Positions 53,226 through 62,259 of a DNA stretch of 64,000 bases are shown here, one piece after another. The stretch is from JAIQFF01 sp963788505. GTDB lineage: Bacteria; Acidobacteriota; Terriglobia; Terriglobales; Acidobacteriaceae. Position 1 is the first letter of the stretch, and each line of letters opens with the position of its first letter. The notes under the pieces are model-generated. The model saw nothing but the letters and a program-made list of their open reading frames with translations. It had not been told where the DNA came from and did not search any database. The translations under genes were made by a program, and so were the position numbers. Where the stretch lies: positions 62,001 to 126,000 of the forward strand of contig CAWBGY010000009.1 of the NCBI GenBank assembly GCA_963788505.1. Reading direction: 5' to 3'.

Positions 53226-53332
53226 CGCGATCGGCGATCAGTAATCAGCGACCAGTAATCAGCGACCAGTGACAGCGATCAGGCGGCGAGCAGTGACCAG
53301 CGATCAGGAATGAGTGATTCGTAATCAGAAAT
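53226..53332. repeat. degenerate tandem repeat in the regulator intergenic gap
   Basis: Units of about 7-14 bases such as GATCAGTAATCAGCGACCAG, CAGTAATCAGCGACCAGTGA and GACCAGCGATCAG recur imperfectly between two regulatory genes. The stretch lies just before the start of the sensor kinase and contains no gene. It may affect spacing or expression, or be a slippage product. Confidence 0.7.
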
Positions 53333-53361
53333 GACGGGTAACTGAACCAGGAATACCGACT

Positions 53362-54714
53362 ATGCACATCTCCAGTCCGTTGTCGTCGGCCGCGCCGCCC
53401 GATCCAGCCTTCGAAGCAGCCTCGATCGTGCCCGCTCCGATGTCTTCCCGGCCCGGGTTCGAGGAGCGCCATCTGGCCCGCGCGTTTGCCGGATTTGCCG
53501 CCGCCGCCGTCTCCCTGGAGCGCTCTTACACCCAGCTGCAGTCCGAACTGGCGCGGCTGCGCCACGAACTCGAAGACCGCAATCGCGCCCTGGCCCAGAG
53601 CCTGGAAGAAAACCGCAGCCTGAGCCGACATCTGGACGGCATCCTCGAGAGCCTGCCCTGCGGGGTGCTGTTGATCGAAGCTGACCAGCGCATCTCGATG
53701 GCCAACCCGGAGGCGCGCCGCTTGATCGCTGCCTTCTGCGGCAGCCCGGTTGCGGGTCTCGAACCGGCTGCGCCCAGCCTCGAGCAGTTGATCGCGGAGG
53801 CGCGCGGGGGCGCGACTGAGCCGGGCGAGCGCGAGTATCGCTGCGCGGGCGGAAGGGAGGGCGGAGGTGGGCCGGCGGACGTGCAGTGGATCGCGGCCCG
53901 CCCGGCACGGCTGACCACCTGCGCCGGGCAGAACTCAGTCCTCATCTTGATCTTGCGCGATATCACCACCGCCAAGCAGCTCGAAGCGGAACGGGAGCGG
54001 ATGCGCTGCCGCCAGGCCCTGGCCGAGATGTCGGGGCTGCTGGCCCATGAGATCCGCAATCCTCTAGGCAGCCTGGAACTGTTTGCCGGTCTATTGGCGG
54101 GATGGGCATTGGAGGAGCAGCCCCGAAAATGGGCCGAACAGTTGCAAGCCGGGTTGCGCTTTCTGGCGGCCACGGTGAACAACGTTCTGGACTTTCACAG
54201 CCCGCCACCGAGCGGGCGGACCCCGACCGATCTGGGAAGTCTGCTGAGCTCGATGGAGCAGTTCTTGCGTCCGCTGGCGCAGCAGGCCGGGGCGCGTCTC
54301 GAACTGGGTCACGACCTCGACGGAATCGAGGTGGCGGCGGACCGTCATCGCCTGGAACAGGTGGTCTTGAATCTGGCGCTCAATGCTTTTCGTTTTATGC
54401 CGGAAGGCGGCACGCTGCGGATCGCAGGCGGAGTGTATCGGAAGGGAAAGATGTGGCGGGCAAGAGTGGAGATCGCCGACACCGGCTGCGGTATCCCGGC
54501 GGAAAATCTGCAGCGCATTTTTGCCCCCGGCTTCACCACCCGGGCGGGAAGTCCGGGACTGGGATTGGCGGTCTGCCGTGCCATCATGCGGCAACATGGG
54601 GGAAGCATCACGGTTTCGAGCCAGCCCCGGCGGGGCAGCCGCTTTGCTTTGGAATTTCCCCTGCCCGACGGGAGCCAGAATGCAGGCGCGCGGGCGCTGG
54701 GGGCGGGCGCATGA
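53362..54714 (+). CDS. FleS/FlrB-like sensor histidine kinase
   Basis: The 450-residue protein lacks membrane helices. A coiled coil (ELARLRHELEDRNRALAQSL) leads to a PAS domain (LDGILESLPCGVLLIEADQR, ~90-210). HisKA follows with MSGLLAHEIRNPLGSLELFA and phospho-acceptor His, then HATPase with VVLNLALNAFRFMP, DTGCGIPAENLQRIFAPG, and GSPGLGLAVCRAIMRQHGG. This is the cytoplasmic flagellar kinase of the FleS/FlrB group. It overlaps the regulator gene (ATGA), so it phosphorylates the FleR-like protein encoded next. ATG 53362 is a firm start by context. Confidence 0.92.
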   Translation: MHISSPLSSAAPPDPAFEAASIVPAPMSSRPGFEERHLARAFAGFAAAAVSLERSYTQLQSELARLRHELEDRNRALAQSLEENRSLSRHLDGILESLPCGVLLIEADQRISMANPEARRLIAAFCGSPVAGLEPAAPSLEQLIAEARGGATEPGEREYRCAGGREGGGGPADVQWIAARPARLTTCAGQNSVLILILRDITTAKQLEAERERMRCRQALAEMSGLLAHEIRNPLGSLELFAGLLAGWALEEQPRKWAEQLQAGLRFLAATVNNVLDFHSPPPSGRTPTDLGSLLSSMEQFLRPLAQQAGARLELGHDLDGIEVAADRHRLEQVVLNLALNAFRFMPEGGTLRIAGGVYRKGKMWRARVEIADTGCGIPAENLQRIFAPGFTTRAGSPGLGLAVCRAIMRQHGGSITVSSQPRRGSRFALEFPLPDGSQNAGARALGAGA

Positions 54715-56321
54715 CCGAGCGCGGCCACAGACAAGTGCTGGTGGTGGATGACGAAGCCGGCATGCGGGCCGCCCTGGCCGCCAGTTTTCTGCGTTGGGGC
54801 TGGCGGGTAGAAACCGCGGCCGGAACCACGGACGCGTTGGCGCGGTTCCGCGAGCGTACCCCCGACCTGGTGGTGACCGACATGCGCATGCCTGATGGCG
54901 ACGGCCTGGCAGTGATGCGCCAGGTGCAGGCCCTGGCGCCTTCCACCGCGGTCATTCTGCTGACTGCCTTTGGCAATGTGCCCGAGGCGGTGACGGCGAT
55001 GCAAAACGGGGCTTGCGACTATCTGGTGAAGCCGGTGGCCTTCGAGCATCTGGCGCTGGCGGCGGAGAGAATTTTGCAGCGGGCCGAGGGCCGAGGGGCG
55101 AAGGGCGGGGGCGCCGACGACCGCAGTCCCGGGAACCTGATTCGCCGGACGCGGCAGGGGGAGAGTCCAGACCCGGAGCGCAATCCCTTTGTCGGCCAGT
55201 CGGCCAAGCTGGGCCGGGCCCTCGAACGCGCCCGGCAGGCGGCCGCCACTGATGCCGACATCCTGCTCGAAGCTGAAAGCGGCACCGGAAAAGAGTTGCT
55301 GGCGCGGATGATTCATGACTTCAGCCCGCGCCGTGGCCATCCCTTTGTGGCGGTCAACTGCGCCGCCTTTCCCGAGACCCTGCTCGAAAGCGAATTGTTT
55401 GGACATACCCGGGGGGCGTTCACCGGAGCGGTGGCGGCCAAGCCGGGAAGATTTGAGCAGGCCGACGGCGGCACCCTGCTGCTCGACGAAGTGGGAGAGA
55501 TGCCGCTTAGCCTGCAACCCAAACTGTTGCGGGCGCTGCAGGAGCGCGAGTTTGAGCCGCTGGGCGCGACCCGCAGCGTGCATGTCGATATCCGAGTGAT
55601 TGCCACCACCAACCGCCGCCTGGCAGCCATGGTGAAGGCAGGAAGCTTTCGGGCCGACCTCTATTACCGGCTGAATGTGATTCCCCTGGCTTTGCCTGCG
55701 CTGCGCGAGCATCCGGAAGATATTGCCGAACTGGCCGAATATTTCGCCCGGCTGTACGTCCCGGTAGGCCGGCCCCGGGCCCGGCTGGGAAAAGAATTTC
55801 TGGCTCGCCTCGAAACCCACGATTGGCCGGGAAACGTGCGCGAACTGGCCAACCTGATGCGGCGGACCGTGGCTTTGTTTCAGCACCAGGATCATGGCCA
55901 AGACGACGACGAAGGTAGGAATAGAGAAAGAGATAAAGATAGAGATAGAGATCAAGACAGAGATAGAGATCGAGACAGAGATAGAGACAAAGATAAAGAT
56001 GAAGATCGAGACCGGGAAACAAAAGCTGAGGACCAACCTGAAGCTGGTGAGGATACGGACACAGACGAGATCGGCCTCGAAGCGTTGGAGGATTCGGGCC
56101 TGGCGGCCCCGGCCGCCGCGCCCGGCGGGGACTACCTGCGGGCCGGGCTCTCGCTCGGAGACATGGAGCGGCGTCTGTTTGAAGTCACCCTCCATGCCAC
56201 CGGAGGCAACCGTTCCCTGGCGGCCGAGATGCTGGGCGTAAGCCTGCGCACCGTGCGCAACAAGATCCGCTGCTACGGTTTGCCGCCCCGGGCCCGGGGA
56301 AAGAGAGAGCTCTGCCCATGA
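54711..56321 (+). CDS. FleR/FlrC-like sigma54-dependent response regulator with Arg/Asp insert
   Basis: ATG 54711 overlaps the kinase stop. The 536-residue protein has a receiver (LVVDDEAGMRA, phospho-acceptor in LVVTDMRMPDGDGL, Lys in DYLVKPV), AAA+ domain (GESGTGKEL-like AESGTGKEL, GAFTGAVA, LLLDEVGEM), and a C-terminal Fis-type HTH (GGNRSLAAEMLGVSLRTVRN). Between AAA+ and HTH lies an acidic-basic run of Arg-Asp and Lys-Asp pairs (~400-445) encoded by a GATAGA-type microsatellite at 55921-56015. Such an insert is unusual for the family. It should activate the downstream flagellar genes beginning at 56318. Confidence 0.92.
   Translation: MTERGHRQVLVVDDEAGMRAALAASFLRWGWRVETAAGTTDALARFRERTPDLVVTDMRMPDGDGLAVMRQVQALAPSTAVILLTAFGNVPEAVTAMQNGACDYLVKPVAFEHLALAAERILQRAEGRGAKGGGADDRSPGNLIRRTRQGESPDPERNPFVGQSAKLGRALERARQAAATDADILLEAESGTGKELLARMIHDFSPRRGHPFVAVNCAAFPETLLESELFGHTRGAFTGAVAAKPGRFEQADGGTLLLDEVGEMPLSLQPKLLRALQEREFEPLGATRSVHVDIRVIATTNRRLAAMVKAGSFRADLYYRLNVIPLALPALREHPEDIAELAEYFARLYVPVGRPRARLGKEFLARLETHDWPGNVRELANLMRRTVALFQHQDHGQDDDEGRNRERDKDRDRDQDRDRDRDRDRDKDKDEDRDRETKAEDQPEAGEDTDTDEIGLEALEDSGLAAPAAAPGGDYLRAGLSLGDMERRLFEVTLHATGGNRSLAAEMLGVSLRTVRNKIRCYGLPPRARGKRELCP
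55921..56015 (+). repeat. GATAGA-type microsatellite inside the FleR-like gene
   Basis: About 95 bases of AGAGATA/AGAGATC/AAGATA hexamer-like units with few interruptions keep the frame and encode alternating Arg-Asp and Lys-Asp dipeptides. It is purine-rich on the plus strand. Because most units are 6 bases, length changes would usually preserve the reading frame. Confidence 0.9.
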
Positions 56322-56695
56322 CCATGTCCCTGATCGACACCCCGCTCAGCCAGGCGTTGGGACGCTTTCTCGACCTGGCGGTCAACCGCCAGGCGGTGAT
56401 CTCTTCGAATCTGGCCAACATCGATACTCCGGGCTACCGCACCCGCGACCTTAACTTCCGTCAGGAACTGGAGCGGGCGGCGGGCGGCGGCGAGATTTCT
56501 TACGCGCTGTTTTCGCCGGTGGCACGGCCGGTGCCGGGCCTGACCGAGCGGCCCGACGGCAACAACGTCAGCGTGGAACGGGAAGGGCTGCTGCTGGCCG
56601 AAACCCAGCTGCGCTTCAATCTGGGCATTCAACTGTTGCGCGACGAGTTCCACAACTTGTCGGCTGCCATCAACGGAGGAGGGACGACGTCATGA
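56318..56695 (+). CDS. flgB: flagellar proximal rod protein FlgB
   Basis: ATG 56318 overlaps the regulator stop (ATGA). The 125-residue protein has the rod-protein N-terminus VISSNLANIDTPGYRTRDLN and the C-terminal helix ETQLRFNLGIQLLRDEFHNL. Both are typical of FlgB, which forms the base of the rod on the MS ring. The product is secreted through the flagellar apparatus and has no signal peptide. flgC overlaps it by four bases. Confidence 0.94.
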   Translation: MTMSLIDTPLSQALGRFLDLAVNRQAVISSNLANIDTPGYRTRDLNFRQELERAAGGGEISYALFSPVARPVPGLTERPDGNNVSVEREGLLLAETQLRFNLGIQLLRDEFHNLSAAINGGGTTS

Positions 56696-57126
56696 ACCTT
56701 TTTGGCCTGCTCGAAGTGAGCGCCTCGGCGCTCACCGCCGAACGCCAGCGCGCCGAGGTGGTGACCGCCAACATGGCCAATGCGGAGACCACGCGCACCC
56801 CCGAAGGCGGCCCCTACCGGCGCCAGTTGGTGGTATTCCGGGCGCGGCGCCTGACACATTTTCCCCTGCTGCTGGCCAGCCACCCGGGTCCCGCCACCCC
56901 GGGAGTGGAACTGGACCAGGTGATTGCCGATCCCTCGCCGCCTCTGGTCCGCTACCAGCCTGGACATCCCGACGCGGACGCCAAAGGGTACGTGGCTTAT
57001 CCGGCCATCAATCCGGTCGAGGAGATGACGGATTTGCTGGGCGCGGTACGCGCCTACGAGTTGAACGCGTCGGCGGTGCTGGCGGCCAAGACCATGATCA
57101 CGCAGTCGCTCGATCTCCTGCGCTGA
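56692..57126 (+). CDS. flgC: flagellar rod protein FlgC
   Basis: ATG 56692 overlaps flgB's stop. The 144-residue product shows the rod/hook N-terminus ALTAERQRAEVVTANMANAE followed by TTRTPEGGPYRRQLVV and the C-terminal block GYVAYPAINPVEEMTDLLGA with AYELNASAVLAAKTMITQSL. This is standard FlgC, next segment of the proximal rod. The 92 bases after it contain no gene before fliE. Confidence 0.95.
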   Translation: MNLFGLLEVSASALTAERQRAEVVTANMANAETTRTPEGGPYRRQLVVFRARRLTHFPLLLASHPGPATPGVELDQVIADPSPPLVRYQPGHPDADAKGYVAYPAINPVEEMTDLLGAVRAYELNASAVLAAKTMITQSLDLLR

Positions 57127-57218
57127 CCCGCTCTGTGTTTCGGGGCCAGAGCAGAAGCCGGGAAAGGAACCGCCGCCGATTTGGCTCCTAGAAGATTCAC
57201 CGAAAGCGGGAACGCAGC

Positions 57219-57515
57219 ATGACCGATCCAGTCACCATCTTACGCAACCTTCCTTCGAGTCTCGAGCCGGCGACCGGCCGCGGCGGAGCGCGGGAGTGGG
57301 GATTTGTCGAGACCCTGCAAGGCGCCATGGACCAGGTCGACCAGTTGCGCGAGTCTGCCGAGAGCAAGGTAGGAGGCCTGCTTGAAGGCAACGGGATCGA
57401 TGTGCACAGCGCCCTGATTGCGGTCGAAAAGGCGGACCTTTCCTTCCAGCTGATGATGCAGGTGCGCAACAAGATTGTGGCCGCGTACCAGGAAATCTCG
57501 CGCATGCAGTTCTGA
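57219..57515 (+). CDS. fliE: flagellar hook-basal body complex protein FliE
   Basis: ATG 57219 gives a 98-residue protein ending in the FliE signature DVHSALIAVEKADLSFQLMM and QVRNKIVAAYQEISRMQF. It connects the MS ring to the proximal rod. The N-terminal third is variable, as usual. It is placed between flgC and fliF in the standard order. Confidence 0.95.
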   Translation: MTDPVTILRNLPSSLEPATGRGGAREWGFVETLQGAMDQVDQLRESAESKVGGLLEGNGIDVHSALIAVEKADLSFQLMMQVRNKIVAAYQEISRMQF

Positions 57516-57635
57516 CCAGCCTCCGCCCCGAACCCACTCGACGGCGGCGCCCGATAACGAAAGAGCGAGAACAAGGAAGCGCGGTGGCCGCTTCCCGCCG
57601 GCGAGCGCATGACCATGCCGGACTAGGAGACCAGA

Positions 57636-59285
57636 GTGGCAGTCGAGAGGCCGAAGTCGTTCAGCCAAACCCTTAGCCAGGCCGGCGACCTGCTGCGCGG
57701 GATGAGCCCGCGGCAGCGGCTGTGGCTGGGCGGAGGGGCAGCGCTGGTGGGGATTACGCTCTGGATTTTTGTCGGCCTGCTGGGAAAACCCAGATACGTA
57801 ACCCTCTATTCAGGTCTGAAGCCAGGGGAAGCGCAGGCCCTGGGCGGCCGGCTGGCGGCGAAAAACATTGCTTATGAACTTGCGCCCGACGGTTCCAGCC
57901 TGCTGGTCCCGGCGGAGCAGCTGGATGCCAGCCGGCTGGAGACCGCGTCGCAAGGCTTGCCCCGCAACGCCCGTCTGGGCTTTGAAATCTTCGATACCCC
58001 CAACTGGGCGGGCTCGGATTTCACCGAAAAGGTGAATTACCAGCGCGCCCTCGAAGGCGAACTGGAGCGGACCCTGCAAACGCTGAGCGAAGTGGAGGCG
58101 GCGCGGGTGCATCTGGCCTTGCCCCGGGAATCGTTATTCACGGAACAGGAACAGCCGGCCAAGGCGGCGGTGATTCTGAAGACCCGGGGGGGACGCTTGT
58201 CCGAGCAGGCGCAACTCGCCATTCCGCAACTGGTCGCCAGCGCGGTCGAAGGCCTGCGCCCGGAGAATGTCACGGTGGTCGACGCCGACAGCAACACTCC
58301 GCTGCTACGTTCCCGGGGCGGAAGTGGTGGGACCCCGGCCTACGATCTGGACGAAGAGTTGTCGAAGACCCTGGTGCGGACCCTGGCCCCGGTGGTCGGG
58401 GCCAATCACGTGCGGGCCAGCGTGCATGTGGAGTATGACTTGAGCACCAGCGATAATACCGAGGAGATTTACGATCCCAAAGCCACCACTGCCCTGACCC
58501 AGCAGAAATCAGAAGAGAACATGGGCGGAGCCGGGCCCGCGGGAATTCCGGGCACGGCCAGCAATCTTCCGGCCAGCACAGCTCCGGCGGCCGGCGTGGC
58601 CGCCAGCGCCGCCCTCAACCGGGAAACCCAGTCTTCGCGCTCCGAGAGCACGACCTTTGCGGTCAGCAAGAGCGTGCGCCACACCGTCTTTCCCCCGGGA
58701 CGGATCAAGCGCATTGCGGCGGCAGTGCTGCTCGACGACGTGGTTGAAACCGTCGAAAAGGACGGCAAGAAAAGCAGCACGCGCCGCAAGCGCAGCGACG
58801 AAGAGCTGAAGCAGATTGGCCAACTGGCCGCGGCTGCGATCGGACTGGACACGCAACGCGGCGATTTGCTTTCGCTGGAGAATCTTTCCTTCCAGGACAT
58901 CACGCCGGAAACTCCAGAGGCGCCGACGCGCCTGGACCGCGCCTTCCGCCTTCTGGCGGGATGGTCCGGCCTATTGCGTTATCTCGGGATTGCGGCCTTG
59001 TTCGTGATCGTCTATATGCTGATGCTGCGTCCGGTCCGCAAGCAGCTGCTCAACACCTTTCGTGAGCTGCCGGGGCAGATGGCGCAGGCCGCGAAGGAAG
59101 CGGGGAAGACGAACATATCCCTGGCGGCTGCGCAGGGTGCGGTCGAGATTGAGGCACCCAGCGGGGCCGAGGAGGGCCGGCGCGCGGGGGCGTTGAAACG
59201 TCAGCTGACGGACAAGGTCAAAGCTGAACCTGCGGCCGCCAGCCGCCTGGTGCAGAGCTGGATCCGCGAGGACCATGCCCAATGA
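57636..59285 (+). CDS. fliF: flagellar MS-ring protein FliF
   Basis: GTG 57636 with GGAG upstream starts a 549-residue protein. It has an N-terminal membrane helix (LWLGGGAALVGITLWIFVGL), the ring-building YscJ-like region (YVTLYSGLKPGEAQALGGRL, FTEKVNYQRALEGELERTLQ, VEAARVHLALPRESLFTEQE), a Ser/Ala-rich periplasmic loop, a second helix (YLGIAALFVIVYMLMLRPV), and the cytoplasmic C-terminal FliG-binding end. Twenty-four or more copies form the MS ring. It overlaps fliG by four bases. All parts are intact. Confidence 0.95.
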   Translation: MAVERPKSFSQTLSQAGDLLRGMSPRQRLWLGGGAALVGITLWIFVGLLGKPRYVTLYSGLKPGEAQALGGRLAAKNIAYELAPDGSSLLVPAEQLDASRLETASQGLPRNARLGFEIFDTPNWAGSDFTEKVNYQRALEGELERTLQTLSEVEAARVHLALPRESLFTEQEQPAKAAVILKTRGGRLSEQAQLAIPQLVASAVEGLRPENVTVVDADSNTPLLRSRGGSGGTPAYDLDEELSKTLVRTLAPVVGANHVRASVHVEYDLSTSDNTEEIYDPKATTALTQQKSEENMGGAGPAGIPGTASNLPASTAPAAGVAASAALNRETQSSRSESTTFAVSKSVRHTVFPPGRIKRIAAAVLLDDVVETVEKDGKKSSTRRKRSDEELKQIGQLAAAAIGLDTQRGDLLSLENLSFQDITPETPEAPTRLDRAFRLLAGWSGLLRYLGIAALFVIVYMLMLRPVRKQLLNTFRELPGQMAQAAKEAGKTNISLAAAQGAVEIEAPSGAEEGRRAGALKRQLTDKVKAEPAAASRLVQSWIREDHAQ

Positions 59286-60304
59286 GCGCCGCCGTCACGA
59301 CTCCGCTCAATGGAGTTCGCAAGGCTGCCATCCTGCTGGTGTTGTTAGGCGACGAAGTGGCCAGCCAGATCTATCGCAATCTGCCGGAACACGAACTGGA
59401 ACAGCTGACCATGGAAATTGCGGAGCTGAAATACATCGATCCGCGGACCGCGCTGACCGTGCTCGAGGAATACCATCGCCTGACCATAACCCAGGATTAC
59501 CTGGCGCAGGGGGGAACCGACTACGCCCAGAAACTGCTGGTGAAAGCCTTTGGCGACGACGGCGCCCGGCAGTTGATGGCCCAGGTCACCCAGGTGGCGC
59601 GGGCGAGCACCAACCGGCTGGAGTCGTTGCAGAAATCGGACCCGCAACAGCTGGCGAAATTCCTGGAAAACGAGCATCCCCAAACCATCGCTCTCATTCT
59701 GGCCCACCTGGACTCGAAACAAGCTTCCGCACTCCTGATGAAACTTCCGGAAACCCTGCGGGCCGAGGCCATCAAGCGCCTGGCCCAATTGCGGCAGTTT
59801 TCCCCGGAAATTGCACAGCGCATCGCCTTGTCGCTGCACAAACGGCTGGAGGCCCTGGGCGAACAACACCGGCGCGCCTACGCAGGATTTCAGGGGGTGG
59901 CGGAAGTGCTGAATCGGCTGGATCCGATTTCCGCCAAAGCCATTCTGGAAACCATCGAGAAGGAGGATCCCAAGCTGGCGCTCAACATTCGCAACCTGAT
60001 GTTCACTTTCCAGGACCTGCTGGGAGTGCCCGAGGCTGGAATTCGCGAGTTGCTGGCGCAGCTCGACAAGAAGACGCTGGCGGTGGCCTTGCGCGGCGCG
60101 GGCGATGACCTGAAAAATCATATTTTCAAGTCCATGTCTACGCGTGCCGTAGACATGTTGAAAGAAGACATGGAAGTGCAAGGGCCGCTGCGCGCGCGCG
60201 ACGTGGTCAAGGCGCAGCAGGAGGCGGTGGCCGAGGCGCGCAAGCTGGAAGCGGAGGGCAAAATCAGCTTGGGAACGGACAACGAAGATGAGTACATCGC
60301 CTAG
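59282..60304 (+). CDS. fliG: flagellar motor switch protein FliG
   Basis: ATG 59282 overlaps fliF's stop. The 340-residue protein has the N-terminal domain GVRKAAILLVLLGDEVASQI, the middle domain with EHPQTIALILAHLDSKQASA (EHPQ motif), and the C-terminal torque domain with MFTFQDLLGVPEAGIRELLA followed by LKNHIFKSMSTRAVDMLKED, which carries the charged residues that meet MotA. It is complete and standard. fliH begins 17 bases before its stop. Confidence 0.96.
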   Translation: MSAAVTTPLNGVRKAAILLVLLGDEVASQIYRNLPEHELEQLTMEIAELKYIDPRTALTVLEEYHRLTITQDYLAQGGTDYAQKLLVKAFGDDGARQLMAQVTQVARASTNRLESLQKSDPQQLAKFLENEHPQTIALILAHLDSKQASALLMKLPETLRAEAIKRLAQLRQFSPEIAQRIALSLHKRLEALGEQHRRAYAGFQGVAEVLNRLDPISAKAILETIEKEDPKLALNIRNLMFTFQDLLGVPEAGIRELLAQLDKKTLAVALRGAGDDLKNHIFKSMSTRAVDMLKEDMEVQGPLRARDVVKAQQEAVAEARKLEAEGKISLGTDNEDEYIA

Positions 60305-60935
60305 GCTCGCTGCCACCACCCCGCCCGGGCCCGCGGCCCAGCCTTTTCTCTACGCCGAAGCCCAGAAAGCGCTGGACCCGGCGGCGGAGGCTGCAGCCAG
60401 CGCCGCTTCACTCGAGGACAGATTGCGCCGCCAGGAAACGCTGCGGGAGGCTGGCCGGAAAGAAGGCGAGGCTTCTGCCCGGACGAACTTTGACCAGCAA
60501 CTCACCTCTATCCGCGAAAGCATGAGCGTCACGCTGCGTGATTTTGCCCAAGAGCGGAAAGCTTACTACCAGCGGGTGGAAGCCGATGTGGTGGCTCTGG
60601 CGATGAGTATCGCCCGCAAAATTCTGCATCGCGAAGCGCAGGTTGATCCCCTGCTGCTGGCGGGTCTGGTGCGGCTGACGCTCGAGCAAATGGCCGGCGG
60701 CAAGGTCGTAGTCAGGGTTTGTCCCCAGCAACTGGCCGAGTATCGCGGCTTCTTCTCGCGGCACATGGATGCGGAAGCGGTTCCCGAAGTGGAGGAGGAC
60801 GCCGACCTCGAGCCCGACCACTGCCGGCTGCAAACCACGATGGGGACGACGGAACTAGGCGTGGAGTTGCAGCTGAAGGAAATTGAACGCGGCCTGATGG
60901 ATCTGCTGGCGCAGCGTCCGCAGGTGAACGGGTGA
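60288..60935 (+). CDS. fliH: flagellar export apparatus stator protein FliH
   Basis: ATG 60288 overlaps fliG by 17 bases. The 215-residue protein has an Ala-rich N-terminus, a central helical region (RRQETLREAGRKEGEASART) and the C-terminal domain ALAMSIARKILHREAQVDPL with RVCPQQLAEYRGFF and GTTELGVELQLKEIERGLMD. FliH dimers regulate the FliI ATPase and bring it to the export gate. Length is slightly short but typical for the group. fliI overlaps with GTGA. Confidence 0.9.
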   Translation: MSTSPRLAATTPPGPAAQPFLYAEAQKALDPAAEAAASAASLEDRLRRQETLREAGRKEGEASARTNFDQQLTSIRESMSVTLRDFAQERKAYYQRVEADVVALAMSIARKILHREAQVDPLLLAGLVRLTLEQMAGGKVVVRVCPQQLAEYRGFFSRHMDAEAVPEVEEDADLEPDHCRLQTTMGTTELGVELQLKEIERGLMDLLAQRPQVNG

Positions 60936-62246
60936 ATGCAGGCAATCTGCTGGCGCCTTATTTTGCCCGCTTGCAGTCCTTATCGGCCTTGCGCTGGCAA
61001 GGCCGAGTCACCCAAGTTTCCGGACAACTGGTGTCATCGGAAGGGCCATTCAGCTCGGTGGGCGAGCTGTGCGAAGTCGTCAGCAGCACCGGCCGCATCT
61101 TTCCCGGAGAGATTGTCGGCTTTCGCGGCACCACGGTGCTGGCCATGCCCCTGGAGCAGCCGACGGGAATCCGCTACGGCGACCGGGTGGTGACCTGGGG
61201 AGCCAAACCTGAGTTGCGCGTCGGACCGGGCCTGGCTGGACGAGTTATCGACGGCCGCGGCGAGCCAATGGATTCGCAGGGACCTTACGCCGGCTGCGAC
61301 TTTCAACTGCTGGACGCGGCGGCGCCACAACCTCTGGGCCGCGCCGCCATCCGGGAGGCGATCGGTACGGGAATCCGCGCGGTGGATGGTTTCCTCACCT
61401 GCGGCCGGGGCCAGCGCCTGGGCATCTTCGGCGGCAGCGGAGTCGGCAAGAGCACACTGCTGGGGATGATGGCCCGCAACACCAGCGCTGACCTGACCGT
61501 GCTGGCGCTGGTCGGAGAACGAGGACGCGAGGTGCGGCACTTCCTCGAGGAGGTCCTCGAAGACGAAGGCAGAAGGCGGTCGGTGGTGGTAGTCTCCACC
61601 TCCGACCAGTCTCCGCTATTACGCATCCGCGCGGCGCTCGGCGGCCACGGCGGTGGCGGAATATTTCTGCGCCCAGGGCAAGAACGTTCTGCTGGTTGTG
61701 GACTCACTTACCCGGCTGGCCATGGCGCAGCGGGAAATCAGTCTGGCGGCGGGAGAACCGCCCACCGCCAAGGGCTATACTCCCTCGGTGTTCGCGCTGC
61801 TGGCTCGCCTGATCGAGCGCGCCGGGAAATTCAGCCACGGCAGCATCACCGCGTTCTACACCGTGCTGATGGAAGGCGACGATCAGCAGGACCCGCTGGT
61901 GGACGGCGTCCGCGCCCTGGTGGATGGGCATCTCATGCTGGATCGCAGGCTGGCGGCGCAGGGGCATTATCCGCCCATCGCTATTCTCGACAGTATCAGC
62001 CGGCTGATGCCCATGCTGTGCACTCCGGAACATTTGCAGAAAGCCCAGGGCCTGCGGCGGCTGTTGGCCGCTCACCACGCTTCTGAAGATTTGATCCGCA
62101 TCGGGGCCTACCAGAAAGGCGGAGACGCGGTCCTCGACCAGGCCCTGGCCCTGATGCCGCAGCTGAACCAGTTTCTTGACCAAAGCGCGCAGGAGCGCGC
62201 CCCTCTCGAAGATACCTTGAGCAAGCTGTCGGCGATTGGCGGCTAG
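60932..62246 (+). pseudogene. fliI: flagellum-specific ATPase FliI, split by a one-base frameshift
   Basis: GTG 60932 starts FliI: RGTTVLAMPLEQPTGIRYGD, GRVIDGRGEPMD, Walker A GGSGVGKSTLLGMMARNTSA, and VVVSTSDQSPLLRIRAAL. At about 61640 an extra G (CTCGGCGG where CTCGCGG is needed) breaks the frame. Removing it gives AALAATAVAEYFCAQGKNVL, and the second frame then runs to 62246 with VVDSLTRLAMAQREISLAAG (Walker B), SHGSITAFYTVLMEGDD and RIGAYQKGGDAVLDQAL. Together these make a normal ~437-residue FliI. The surrounding flagellar genes are intact, so a sequencing error or recent mutation is likely. Confidence 0.88.
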
Positions 62247-62259
62247 GGGCGGGGAGTCT

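Noticed and set aside
54345..56195. A 616-codon minus-strand open frame opposite the kinase and FleR-like genes.
   Set aside because: It is the antisense shadow of high-GC coding DNA; it has no family-like segments and the plus-strand genes are certain.
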